Positions 46,013 to 54,254 of a stretch of 64,000 nucleotides of DNA are shown in pieces (positions within the stretch are counted from its first letter, which is position 1; each line of letters begins with the position of its first letter). The position numbers and the translations under genes are program-made. Origin of the DNA: Candidatus Binatia bacterium (GTDB lineage Bacteria > Desulfobacterota > Binatia > Bin18); contig OX638322.1 in the NCBI GenBank assembly GCA_951812575.1, forward strand, positions 496,001 through 560,000. Reading direction: 5' to 3'. The notes beneath the pieces are model-generated. The model made no database searches, was not told the DNA's origin, and saw only the letters and a list, made by a program, of their open reading frames with translations.

Positions 46013-46837
46013 ATGGCTGAAACACGAAGGACAGAGGAGCCGGTCTCGATTGCCTATAATATGGAAGGCAGCGGGCCGGTCGTTGTTTTCCTGCACGGCA
46101 TTGGCGGTAATCGACTGAATTGGACGGGTCAGTTGGCCCATTTTGGGCGCCGTTTTTGCGCGGTAGCCTGGGACGCGCGGGGCTATCTCGACAGCAACGA
46201 CTCTCCCCAGACGCTTCGATTCGGCGATTTTGCCGATGACCTGTGCCGTCTCCTGGACCGGCTCAAAGCCGAACAGGCCCACCTGGTTGGGCTGTCGATG
46301 GGCGGCATGATTATCCAGGACTTCTATGGGCGCTATGCCGACCGGGTCGCCACCCTCGCCCTGGTTGATACCTCGTCCGGTTTCGGTGGAGTTCCTGAGG
46401 CCGTCCGGCAGGATTTTCTCGCCCGGCGGCTTGACCCGCTGGAAAACGGCCTCACCCCGGCGGACATTGCCCCTGAGGTGGTCAAGGTCCTGGTTGCCGA
46501 AAGCGCGGGACAAGAGGTACGTGAGCGACTAATCGCTTCCATGTCAGCTCTGCGCACTGAGGCGTATAAACAGGCTCTGCACGCCATTATAACAACCGAT
46601 TTCCGTGCCGTCCTCCCGCAGATTGCGGTGCCAACCCTGGTAATTGTGGGGGAAGAAGATCAGGTCACCCCGCCTTCGGCTTCGGAATTTCTGGTGAAAC
46701 AGATTCCCGGCGCCACGCTGGTGACCATCCCGGACTGCGGGCATCTGTCGAACCTCGAAAAGCCCGACCAGTTTAATGCGACCTTGGGAGCGTTCCTGGA
46801 CGAACACGCCGGACGGGCTTCGACCGTCACCGGCTAG
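46013..46837 (+). CDS. Alpha/beta-hydrolase fold protein
   Basis: A 274-residue alpha/beta hydrolase. The nucleophile serine is in VGLSMGGMIIQDFYG near residue 100; VFLHGIGGNRLNW holds the oxyanion loop and DCGHLSNLEKPDQFN the catalytic histidine. Its look is that of the 3-oxoadipate enol-lactonase branch, but the substrate is not determined by this. AAGGAG is upstream. It follows argS by 27 bp and could be read through from it. Confidence 0.85.
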   Translation: MAETRRTEEPVSIAYNMEGSGPVVVFLHGIGGNRLNWTGQLAHFGRRFCAVAWDARGYLDSNDSPQTLRFGDFADDLCRLLDRLKAEQAHLVGLSMGGMIIQDFYGRYADRVATLALVDTSSGFGGVPEAVRQDFLARRLDPLENGLTPADIAPEVVKVLVAESAGQEVRERLIASMSALRTEAYKQALHAIITTDFRAVLPQIAVPTLVIVGEEDQVTPPSASEFLVKQIPGATLVTIPDCGHLSNLEKPDQFNATLGAFLDEHAGRASTVTG

Positions 46838-46856
46838 GGGCAACAGGCGCGTTTCT

Positions 46857-48905
46857 TCACCAGGCCCGACTGCGGCGCTGGCGCCAGTCGTCCTCGTCTT
46901 CGTCCTCTTCTTCAATAAGAAAAACCGGTTTCAGAATGCGGCGCGGAATATCTTCCAGAAAACGCGACGGCCTACTGAGCACCATGCCAGTAGCGCGATC
47001 AAAAATATTGATAGGATAGGAAATAAAGAGATTTTCCTTGGCCCGGGTGGCGGCGACATACATCAGCCGTCGTTCTTCTTCGAGCTCGTCGTCCTCCTTG
47101 TTGTACAACGAGGGAAAACGCCCCTCGACCGCCCAGATGATAAACACCGAGTGCCATTCCAGCCCTTTTGCCGAGTGAATGGTCGACAGGGTCAGCACGC
47201 CTTCTTCATCCCGGTCGGTTGCCAGCACATCGCCCACGCTGCTGTTGGGCGGCTCCAGGGCCATGTCCGACAGCAGCCGGTTCAGACTGCGATAACGTTC
47301 GGTGATAATCGAAAAATGCTCCAGATCTTTCTGGCGCTTGGGATAGTCATCCCGCTGATTCCGTTTGAGAATCGGCAAATAATACTGCACGATCAGGTCA
47401 ATCTGCTCACGCGGCTGGAGGTTGGGGTCGGCAACGGTTCGGAGCGCGGCAGCCAGCTTCTGCACCTCGGTCTTGACCGCACCACGGCCTGGGTAGTCGG
47501 CCAGGCGCTGTATCTGATCGGCCCCACCTAGCACATGGCTGAGAATCTTGTCGCTGCTCTTGGGCCCGACCCCTTCGAGCAGGAGGAGCACCCGGTGCCA
47601 CGACACCGCGTCCTGCGGATTGGCCAGGACACGCAGATGCGCCAGCACATCCTTGACGTGGGTGGTCTCGATAAACTTGAACCCGCCCCGCTTCACGAAC
47701 GGCAGATCACGCTTACTCAGTTCGATCTCAAGATCGAAGGAATGGAAGCTGGAGCGGAAGAGGACGGCCATCTCGGTCAGGGGGATGCCTTCCTCGCGCA
47801 ACTCCAGAATTTTCTGGGCTACAAAGCGCGACTGGTAGCGCTCGCTATCGGCTTCGATCAACGCCGGCTGAAAGCCGCTGTCTTTTTTGGTGAACAGGTT
47901 CTTGGTGTAGCGTTCCTTGGCTTGCAGAATAATTTCGTTCGACAGGTCAAGGATCGGCTGGGTACTACGGTAGTTTTCTTCGAGCTTAATGACCTTGGTG
48001 TCGGGAAACAGATCCGGGAATTCAAAGATATTGCGGACGGTGGCGCCACGAAAACTATAGATTGACTGGGCATCATCACCGACCGCCATGACGTTGTCGT
48101 GCACGTGGGCCAGCAAACGCACGATTTCGGCCTGGAGCCTGTTTGTATCCTGATACTCATCGACCATGATGTAGCGATAGGTATGGGAGAGACGCTCTGC
48201 GACCTCCGGGTGGGTGCGCAGCAGTTCGCGCAAATGGGTCAGCAGGTCGTCGTAGTCGAGCAGGCTGCGCTCACGTTTGTACTGCCGGTAATATTCTTCA
48301 ATCCGGCCGAGGTCGTCGAGTTCGGAAAACAAGTGGGGAAACTGCGAGTCGAGCACTTCCGCCACGCTGGTGGTCTTATTGGCCGCCAGGCTGATGATCT
48401 CGGCAATCGTCTGCTTCCGTGGGAAGCGGCGCTCTTTTTTATTCAATCCCATGTTGCTGCGGAACAGATTAATAACGTCCTCGGAGTCGCTCCGGTCCAG
48501 AATCGTGAAGGCGTTGGCAAATCCGAGTAGGGAGGCGTAGCGCCGCAGGACGGTATTGGCAAACGAATGAAACGTCCCACCGGTCACCTTATCGCAGCGG
48601 CCACCCATGAGGGCCTCGGCGCGTTGAATCATTTCTTCCGCTGCCCGGCGGGTGAAGGTCAGAAGGAGCAGACAAGCCGGATCAACGCCTTCTTCAATCA
48701 TCCGCGCGACCCGAAATATCAGGGTGCGCGTCTTGCCGCTGCCGGCTCCGGCCAGCACCAGTACCGGACCGTCGCGCGTGGTGGCGGCCTCGTACTGGCT
48801 GGGGTTCAACTCGTGCTTGTAGTCGATGGTAAATTGCCGTGGTCGATGGCTCTCCGCATCCGACCGCAGCGTATATTTCTCAGGACGGCTCTCGTCGCGT
48901 TCCAC
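46857..48905 (-). CDS. UvrD/Rep/PcrA-family ATP-dependent DNA helicase
   Basis: A superfamily 1A helicase of 682 residues. Walker A is LAGAGSGKTRTLIFRV near residue 53; the Q motif LNPSQYEAAT precedes it; DEYQDTNRLQAEIVR (motif II), VGDDAQSIYSFRGA (motif III region), LEENYRSTQPILDLS (motif IV) and LSTIHSAKGLEWHSVFII plus YVAATRAKENLFIS (motifs V/VI) are all visible. It unwinds DNA in repair or replication restart. The start GTG 48905 has no convincing ribosome-binding site, so an internal start is possible. The acidic C-terminus (EEEDEDEDDW) is notable. Confidence 0.93.
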   Translation of the reverse strand: MERDESRPEKYTLRSDAESHRPRQFTIDYKHELNPSQYEAATTRDGPVLVLAGAGSGKTRTLIFRVARMIEEGVDPACLLLLTFTRRAAEEMIQRAEALMGGRCDKVTGGTFHSFANTVLRRYASLLGFANAFTILDRSDSEDVINLFRSNMGLNKKERRFPRKQTIAEIISLAANKTTSVAEVLDSQFPHLFSELDDLGRIEEYYRQYKRERSLLDYDDLLTHLRELLRTHPEVAERLSHTYRYIMVDEYQDTNRLQAEIVRLLAHVHDNVMAVGDDAQSIYSFRGATVRNIFEFPDLFPDTKVIKLEENYRSTQPILDLSNEIILQAKERYTKNLFTKKDSGFQPALIEADSERYQSRFVAQKILELREEGIPLTEMAVLFRSSFHSFDLEIELSKRDLPFVKRGGFKFIETTHVKDVLAHLRVLANPQDAVSWHRVLLLLEGVGPKSSDKILSHVLGGADQIQRLADYPGRGAVKTEVQKLAAALRTVADPNLQPREQIDLIVQYYLPILKRNQRDDYPKRQKDLEHFSIITERYRSLNRLLSDMALEPPNSSVGDVLATDRDEEGVLTLSTIHSAKGLEWHSVFIIWAVEGRFPSLYNKEDDELEEERRLMYVAATRAKENLFISYPINIFDRATGMVLSRPSRFLEDIPRRILKPVFLIEEEDEDEDDWRQRRSRAW

Positions 48906-48919
48906 ATTGCGTACTGTAT

Positions 48920-48985
48920 AGTGGCTAGTGGCCAGTGGCTAGTGGTTAGTGGAAAATCGGAACTCTCCACTGGCCACTGGCCACC
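48920..48985. repeat. Imperfect AGTGGCC-type repeat between helicase and tusA
   Basis: Several units of GTGGCTAGTGGCCAGTGG occur at 48921-48952; CCACTGGCCACTGGCCACC at 48967-48985 is the inverted counterpart, so the region can form a long imperfect hairpin. It lies between divergent genes and next to the weak helicase start. Confidence 0.75.
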
Positions 48986-49013
48986 AATCACTCTCTCCGG
49001 TATGTAGGAGGCG

Positions 49014-49256
49014 ATGAGCGGCAGAACCGAACACCTGGACCTGCGCGGCGTCAAATGTCCCTTGAATTGGGCCAAGGCTAAGGTGCGACTGGAATACCTC
49101 GACCAGGGCGACCACCTCGAACTCGTCATTGACGACCCCAAGGGCCGGCGTGATATTCCTCGGGCCGCGGAGGCGGAAGGCTATGCCATTGTTGAGATTG
49201 AAGCGACGGTCGAATCGGATACCTCTCAGCAGTGGCGCATCGTGATTGAGAAATAG
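49014..49256 (+). CDS. tusA: TusA/SirA-like sulfur carrier protein
   Basis: An 80-residue protein of the TusA family. The motif LDLRGVKCPLNWAKAKVRLE contains the CPxx cysteine that carries a persulfide. TusA-like proteins relay sulfur from cysteine desulfurase or rhodanese-type enzymes to tRNA thiolation or sulfur-oxidation pathways. GTAGGAGG precedes the ATG. It is followed directly by a 67-residue partner gene and lies 20 kb from the rhodanese. Confidence 0.88.
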   Translation: MSGRTEHLDLRGVKCPLNWAKAKVRLEYLDQGDHLELVIDDPKGRRDIPRAAEAEGYAIVEIEATVESDTSQQWRIVIEK

Positions 49257-49257
49257 C

Positions 49258-49461
49258 ATGGCAAACGATAATCCGAAATTCGACCTGCTCAGGCTCGCCA
49301 AAGCGGTGTTTCAGCATAGGCGGACCAAGCACCCGTACGGCTCCAACTACGCCGTCAGCATCCGTATGGGCCATGCCGACATTCAGGATTTCACGGCCAT
49401 TGCCGACATCCTGCTGGCCGTTGAAGAGCTGGGCTACGAGATTAGGAAGAAGCCGGAATAG
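49258..49461 (+). CDS. Small hypothetical protein next to TusA
   Basis: A 67-residue protein (MANDNPKFDLLRLAKAVFQH then RRTKHPYGSNYAVSIRMGHAD). It starts one base after the tusA stop and is therefore co-transcribed. It looks like a compact alpha/beta protein with basic residues in the middle. I know no family for it. Its last 20 bases overlap the 3' end of the convergent vapC gene. Confidence 0.65.
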   Translation: MANDNPKFDLLRLAKAVFQHRRTKHPYGSNYAVSIRMGHADIQDFTAIADILLAVEELGYEIRKKPE

Positions 49462-49897
49462 GCGGTTTTTTCCTTTTGGCTGAGACCGCCGCGACCCAGC
49501 TCTCAACTTTCAGGTCCGTCTTTGACGCAATCAGATCAAAGTGGTGATCCGCGTGTAAGAGAATGAGATGATGCTCCTGCGCGACAGTAGCAATGAGCAT
49601 ATCCGTATTTGGAATCGTCACCCCGCGTCTTCTCAGGCCGAAAGCCTGCCGGTAACTCTGTGTCCAGATATCCGCACTGATGGGAAATTGCCGGAGGGCG
49701 GAGAGTTCTTCGAGGAGCGCGGTATAGCTCTTTTTATCTCGGGCTCCGCTCAGGAGTTCCAACATCACCAGAGGCGTTGTCCCCCCTCTTCTTTCAGACA
49801 AAATGGCATGGACACGCTGACGGATGGCGGGCGGCCCATCAGGATGAAGCGCCCAAATCCAGATGGACGAGTCAATCAGGAAGAAGTCTTCAGTCAT
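49442..49897 (-). CDS. vapC: PIN-domain toxin of a VapBC pair
   Basis: A 151-residue PIN-domain ribonuclease. The acidic residues fit: DSSIWIWAL near the N-terminus, LELLSG, NTDMLIATVAQEH and HADHHFDLI. The VapC family cleaves tRNA or other RNA. ATG 49897 overlaps the antitoxin stop by 8 bp. Its 3' end overlaps a convergent small gene by 20 bp. Confidence 0.88.
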   Translation of the reverse strand: MTEDFFLIDSSIWIWALHPDGPPAIRQRVHAILSERRGGTTPLVMLELLSGARDKKSYTALLEELSALRQFPISADIWTQSYRQAFGLRRRGVTIPNTDMLIATVAQEHHLILLHADHHFDLIASKTDLKVESWVAAVSAKRKKPPIPASS

Positions 49898-50093
49898 CTG
49901 AGCGCATGCGGTCCAGGTCGTCAGTATCAATCGTCAGGGTCGTCTTTCCCAATCGTTGGAGAAGACGTTCGAGCCGTTTCTGGCGAACCACCTCCTGAAG
50001 TGCCAATTCGATACACTGTCGTTTTTTCTTTGCCCCGGTGACGACCATTGCCTCACGAAGCAGACCTTCGTCAATCTCAATAGTTGTTCTCAT
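49890..50093 (-). CDS. vapB: VapB-type antitoxin
   Basis: A 67-residue protein with an N-terminal ribbon-helix-helix-like segment, MRTTIEIDEGLLREAMVVTG, followed by a basic/acidic tail (LTIDTDDLDRMRSDD) that probably binds the toxin. It is upstream of the toxin gene and overlaps it by 8 bp. AAGGC lies just before the ATG. Confidence 0.87.
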   Translation of the reverse strand: MRTTIEIDEGLLREAMVVTGAKKKRQCIELALQEVVRQKRLERLLQRLGKTTLTIDTDDLDRMRSDD

Positions 50094-50110
50094 ATGCCTT
50101 TTTATACAAT

Positions 50111-50138
50111 TTATTATGCTTTCATTCTATGCCTTCAA
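50111..50138 (-). promoter_or_regulatory. Possible vapBC promoter
   Basis: On the minus strand, TTGAAG (50138-50133) and TAATAA (50116-50111) are spaced 16 bp in a short AT-rich gap in front of vapB. Sequence match is moderate; no operator palindrome is obvious. Confidence 0.4.
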
Positions 50139-50158
50139 TGTAAACATCTTATGTATTC

Positions 50159-51228
50159 TCATGGCGCGGCGGCTCGCTCAAACACCTGCTCGCCGGTGGC
50201 AAACAGCAGCCAGACCACTGCCCCGAAAACATACAGTCCAGAGGCGATCAAAAAGACCAGGCTCCACGAACCGGTGGCATCCAGGATGTAACCGGTCAGG
50301 GTCACTCCGATAATACCCGGAATCGTTCCGGCCGTGTTTGAGAGACCCAGCAGAATACCGGCGTAACGCGGGCCGATATCGAGGTGATTCACCGCGAAGC
50401 CGGACAGGGCAAAAGCGCCCAGCCCCAGCACACAGCACATATAGCTGACCGCCTGGAGGGCCGAGGTGACCCCGCCGATCAGAAAGAGAAACAGCGCCGG
50501 ACCGAAAAAGCCTATGCTCTGCATCAGCTTGCGGACAAAGGTGACGGACAGACCGCGTTGCAGCAGGCTGTCCGCGACCCAGCCGGCGACATTGGCCATG
50601 ACAAACATGGCCAGCCAGGGCAGGATGGTGTACAGCCCGACCTGGCGGAGATCGACCCCGAGCGCCTGGTTAAAATAGGGCGGCAGCCAAGTCAGAATCA
50701 CGTAGAACCCCCAGTTGGAACAAAAGTGGTTAATCACGATGGCCCAGACCGCGGTTTTGGACAGCAGCCGTCGCCACGGGATTGTGAGGTTGGCTGGAAT
50801 CGGGGGAATATGCTCACGAATATAGGCAACTTCTGAGGGAGCGATGGTAGGGTGCGTTTCCGGTGTGTCGGTGGCACGGTAGTGCCAGAAGAGATACCAG
50901 ACAAACCCCAACCCGCCAAACAGATAGAACACCATCGGCCAGCCCCAGACCACCACTATGGTCGGCGTCAGTAGCAGAGCCGCGACCGTGCCGAGGGAGA
51001 CGCCGCTCACATTGAGCGCGGCTGAGCGGGCCCGCTCCTGACCCGGCACCCAACGGGCAAAAAGATTATAAATCGCCGGAAAGGCCACGCCCTCCCCCAG
51101 GCCCATGCCAACCCTGGCGAGAAAGAGCACGGTGAGTGAAATCGCCGCTGCAGGCGGCGTGACCAGGGTAAAGAAGGACCACAGCTATACACCCCAGCCG
51201 AGGACTATTTTTCCACCATAGCGGTCGG
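50159..51228 (-). pseudogene. MFS transporter, 5'-truncated with an internal stop
   Basis: About 356 codons of a major facilitator permease. The frame begins abruptly at ADRYGGKIVLGWGV, the loop after the second transmembrane helix, so the first ~75 residues are missing. It then has a TAG stop (about 51187) inside WGV*LWSFFTLVTPPA, and the rest up to 50159 reads cleanly: LARVGMGLGEGVAFPAIYNL, RRLLSKTAVWAIVINHF, and further helices. It is directly adjacent to the stop of the upstream gene (51231), suggesting a deletion joined them. Non-functional unless the stop is a sequencing error and the 5' loss an assembly artefact. Confidence 0.8.
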
Positions 51229-51230
51229 CC

Positions 51231-51635
51231 CTAGCGCTCCTCTCCGCTGACCTTATGCATCGAGCCATCGCCGAGTTCGTAATAGACGGCAACCCGCTCG
51301 CCGGCGGACAGAGGTGCCAGGCGGAACTCGGACGGGTGCGCTTCGTAGTAGAGCTGTTCGGCTTCTTCGCACCGGGCAACAAACGCCTCAAGCGCAGCCT
51401 GATAGCGGCTCTCTGAGACCTTGAGCTGGCTCAACTGGAAGAGTTCGTCATCCGCCTGATGGAGCTGTTGCCAGACGGCCGGTCCGTTATCGACAAGCCA
51501 GGCGTCAATCTGCGCGAAATGGAGGCTCAGAGGCCGCGTTGCAGCCGCATACTGCTGCTGGAGCGTCAGGGGAGGTCCCGCAGGCGGCCGGGACGCGGTT
51601 GAGGCGCGTCTCCCCCGTTGGGGGGCTGGTGCCAT
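51231..51635 (-). CDS. Hypothetical protein, 134 residues
   Basis: The product begins with a Pro/Arg-rich tail (PAPQRGRRASTASRPPAG) and then a mostly helical domain rich in glutamate and glutamine (PLSLHFAQIDAWLVDNGP ... FVARCEEAEQLYYEAHPSEF). No family recognised. Its stop codon lies at the presumed deletion junction with the broken MFS gene, so its own C-terminus may be artificial. Confidence 0.5.
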   Translation of the reverse strand: MAPAPQRGRRASTASRPPAGPPLTLQQQYAAATRPLSLHFAQIDAWLVDNGPAVWQQLHQADDELFQLSQLKVSESRYQAALEAFVARCEEAEQLYYEAHPSEFRLAPLSAGERVAVYYELGDGSMHKVSGEER

Positions 51636-51710
51636 ATTTTCATTCTACGAATGAACCGAACGGCAAAACAAGACAGGTTTGGAGTCCGGGCAGTATGTCC
51701 ACACTCACAG

Positions 51711-53030
51711 TTACACCCGAATCCGGGTCCAGCCGCCGGCCTGCCAACTCCAGACAAAGGTCACGGACTGGAGGATACGATAGGCGAGGTTGGCTATCCA
51801 GATCGCCAGCAGGCCGAATCCCCATATGGCTTGCATGGCAAAGGCGATAGGCAGAAACAGACACCACTGCATAGTCAGGGAGATCACCATCACCCGCCGG
51901 CTGTGCCCAGCGCCGTAGTGGGCATTCATTAACACGACACCGAGGGCTTCGAGCGCCATGGTGGCGGCGGTGAGTTGCAGCGGCAGCCGGGCGAGCGTCA
52001 GCGTTGTCGGGTCGTGTAGGAACAGCAGCAGAAACAGGTCGGGCGCGAGTAAGGCCGGCAGGGCCAGACCGCCGACCACCAGCATAGAGAGTCGGGTTAC
52101 ATACCAGCCCCAGGCCCGTGCCTCCTGCACCTTACCGGCACCCAGGGCTTGGCCGACAAAGGAGGCCGCGGCCAGTCCGAACCCGTTCGTCAAGAGCAGC
52201 CACAGCAGCAGCAGGTTAGACAGGACATGCCCCGCGGCCAGTTCCGCCGTACCGATATTGCCTAGAATCCAGAAGAAGGCCAACATGCCGGCAGCAAAGA
52301 AGACATGCTGAATACCGGCCGGAATCGAGAGCCGTAACAGGGCCGACAGAGTGGCCCGGTCCGGCCAACGGACCAGAAAGCCCCCGTCACGGGCGTGGCG
52401 CAGGGCGGTGAGCAGATATGTGGCCGACCCGATGTACAATGCCACAGTAGTGCCGATGCCAGCTCCAACGACACCCAGTCGCGGAGCGCCGAGGTTGCCG
52501 AAGATCAAGACCCAGTTGAGGAAAATATTGGTCACATTCATCAGGATAATGGTACGCATATAGAACTTGGACAGGTTGACCGCGTTCCAGTAGCCACGGA
52601 AGACAAAGTTGACGCCCATGGCGAGCAGGCCGACCAGACGCGCCTGAAAATAGATCGTGCCGTGGTCGGTGACCGCAGCGTCCTGGCTGAGTACGGAGAA
52701 CAGGGTCGGCGCGAGATGGATCAGCAGGGCCGAGGTGGGCAGACCGAGCAGCAGGACGAGCAGCAGCCCGCCGTTCAACGGCACGGCGATTTCACCCAGG
52801 CGCCCGGCCCCCAGCCAGCGAGCCGAAGTCGCCTGCACGCCGGTTGCCAAACCGATGATGAACGCCCCGCAGGTAAAGGTTGAGAACTGGGCCAGCCCGA
52901 CCGACGCCAGGGCTTCGTCTCCGAGTACGCCCAGCATGGCCGTGTCCACCAGATTCATGATGTTCTGGGAGATCATGCCGCCCATAATGGGCAGGGCAAG
53001 GCTGAGCGTCCGGCGCAGGCGGGAGGTCAC
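51711..53030 (-). CDS. MATE family efflux transporter
   Basis: A 439-residue membrane protein with twelve predicted helices, e.g. LALPIMGGMISQNIMNLVDT at the start, where MATE proteins exchange Na+ or H+ for cationic drugs. Later stretches ILMNVTNIFLNWVLIFGNLG and VGQALGAGKVQEARAWG are typical for the DinF/NorM family. It stands alone on the minus strand. Substrates cannot be inferred. Confidence 0.9.
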   Translation of the reverse strand: MTSRLRRTLSLALPIMGGMISQNIMNLVDTAMLGVLGDEALASVGLAQFSTFTCGAFIIGLATGVQATSARWLGAGRLGEIAVPLNGGLLLVLLLGLPTSALLIHLAPTLFSVLSQDAAVTDHGTIYFQARLVGLLAMGVNFVFRGYWNAVNLSKFYMRTIILMNVTNIFLNWVLIFGNLGAPRLGVVGAGIGTTVALYIGSATYLLTALRHARDGGFLVRWPDRATLSALLRLSIPAGIQHVFFAAGMLAFFWILGNIGTAELAAGHVLSNLLLLWLLLTNGFGLAAASFVGQALGAGKVQEARAWGWYVTRLSMLVVGGLALPALLAPDLFLLLFLHDPTTLTLARLPLQLTAATMALEALGVVLMNAHYGAGHSRRVMVISLTMQWCLFLPIAFAMQAIWGFGLLAIWIANLAYRILQSVTFVWSWQAGGWTRIRV

Positions 53031-53054
53031 GAGGATTTGGGTCTGTCCGTGGGC

Positions 53055-53333
53055 TTAGCCGCTCTCAAAGCTGATCCTGAGTCGGGTGCCGGTGGCCTGC
53101 GCGATCCTTCCCAGCGTCCTGGTAGATGGGTGGACACGACCGCCTTCGAGCCGCGCTACCACCGATTGCGTGGTCTTCATGCGCTTGGCAAGTTGTGCCT
53201 GCGTAAGCCCGGCACTGACGCGGGCTGCAATCAACACACGGGCCAATTCAAACTCCGGCTCCAGTTCGTCATAGGCGGCTCGATAGTCCGCATTCCGACT
53301 CCATTTCTTGTGCAGGTCGCTCACCTTGCTCAT
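53055..53333 (-). CDS. higA: XRE-family antitoxin (HigA-like)
   Basis: A 92-residue protein with a helix-turn-helix of Cro/C1 type: SAGLTQAQLAKRMKTTQSVV and RLEGGRVHPSTRTLGRIAQA. It lies immediately downstream of the Gp49-like toxin and overlaps its stop (ATGA, 53330-53333). The toxin-first order is that of HigBA systems. It represses the shared operon presumably through the palindrome at 53672-53688. Confidence 0.9.
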   Translation of the reverse strand: MSKVSDLHKKWSRNADYRAAYDELEPEFELARVLIAARVSAGLTQAQLAKRMKTTQSVVARLEGGRVHPSTRTLGRIAQATGTRLRISFESG

Positions 53334-53656
53334 TGCAGTACCTCTTTGGCGCGTCTCAACGCCAAGTCAATCTCCTGGCGGGGCGTCTGCCGTGTCTTTT
53401 TGATAAAGGCCCGTACCACCACAACGCGTTTCCCCTGAACGGTGACATACAACGCTCGCGATATTCCATCCCTACCCTTCATTCGCATTTCCCATAGTGG
53501 ACCGGTCAAATGCCTCACATACGGCGCGCCAACGCGCTCCAGTCCAACCGCTTCTATCAACTCACAGATACGGACAAACCGCGCACGCATATCGATGGGT
53601 AAAGCGGCGAGTTCCTTGTCCACAGTCGTATTCAGGGTCTCGATGGTCCAGTCCAC
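53330..53656 (-). CDS. higB: HigB-like toxin (phage-derived Gp49-like, RelE superfamily)
   Basis: A 108-residue protein. It contains LPIDMRARFVRICELIEAVG, VGAPYVRHLTGPLWEMRMK and RALYVTVQGKRVVVVRAFIK then KTRQTPRQEIDLALRR, all matching the Gp49-like RelE-superfamily ribosome-dependent mRNases. I place the start at GTG 53656 (DWTIETLN follows), since known members begin there; the frame stays open to 53758. Promoter and operator would lie directly upstream. Paired with HigA. Confidence 0.88.
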   Translation of the reverse strand: MDWTIETLNTTVDKELAALPIDMRARFVRICELIEAVGLERVGAPYVRHLTGPLWEMRMKGRDGISRALYVTVQGKRVVVVRAFIKKTRQTPRQEIDLALRRAKEVLQ

Positions 53657-53671
53657 GGGCAACGGAGTATC

Positions 53672-53688
53672 GCATATTTGATATATGC
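53672..53688. promoter_or_regulatory. Palindrome upstream of the higBA-type pair
   Basis: GCATAT (53672-53677), five bases and ATATGC (53683-53688) form an inverted repeat 16-32 bp in front of the toxin start, in an AT-rich patch. On the minus strand TTGTCA (53693-53688) overlaps its edge. It is the expected position for the antitoxin operator. Confidence 0.55.
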
Positions 53689-53758
53689 TGACAAATCGGC
53701 CCAGCGGTGAGGCAAGTGGACAGGACCAGAGCAACTCATCAGCGCCCGCATCTTGCAT

Positions 53759-54254
53759 TATAGTTCATGCATGCCCTTCGATAGAAACACTACGCGGACT
53801 CGCCAATGAAGAGAAGATTATGACGACGAGATTTTGGTTATACCTCGCCCTACATTTCATCCTTCTAGGCTCGGATGTAGAGTTATGATTTCAAATGCGG
53901 GCTTACCGTGGATTCGAGATTTGTACAAAAATTTTCGTATTGAAATTATTCCGACGACTCGCTTTGTCGCTGCTGGTGGGGTCAGACACAGGGTCGAGGA
54001 CGTTGTTGTCTTCAATTACGATACTCAAGGTCAACTTCTCTGTATATGAAAATTTCCACCATGTATTATGCGGAGTTCTGGAGAACATTGTCGTCAGGTC
54101 CAATATTCTGAAATCCTGACTCCCGAAGCAGACGCCGGAAACCCTCCACTGTTTGATCCTTTTCCTTGTCAATCATTTCTTGCTTCCTGAGTTTAGATGC
54201 TTCCCGAAAGTCTCTGGAAGCCGCTATATCATCTTAAATCCAAACCTCTCACCA
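53759..54254. other. AT-richer gap without a convincing long gene
   Basis: About 500 bp between the toxin-antitoxin pair and the SDR gene. Several short frames occur on both strands without family resemblance or good starts. The only part with protein-like content is a minus-strand stretch at about 54066-54230 (see the next entry), probably the remnant of a lost gene. Confidence 0.6.
54066..54176 (-). CDS. Short open frame with UVR-motif-like sequence, perhaps a relic
   Basis: A 36-codon frame starting at ATG 54176 (CAGGAAG upstream): MIDKEKDQTVEGFRRLLRES then GFQNIGPDDNVLQNSA. Upstream in the same frame, to a TAA, it reads DDIAASRDFREASKLRKQE, which together resembles the UVR motif (A..xDF..A..LR..E) of UvrB/ClpC-type proteins. 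It is either a decayed remnant or a very small gene; I cannot decide. Confidence 0.3.
   Translation of the reverse strand: MIDKEKDQTVEGFRRLLRESGFQNIGPDDNVLQNSA

Noticed and set aside
53834..54119. Short plus-strand open frames in the gap after the toxin pair
   Set aside because: Overlapping frames in different phases, no start signal, no family resemblance.
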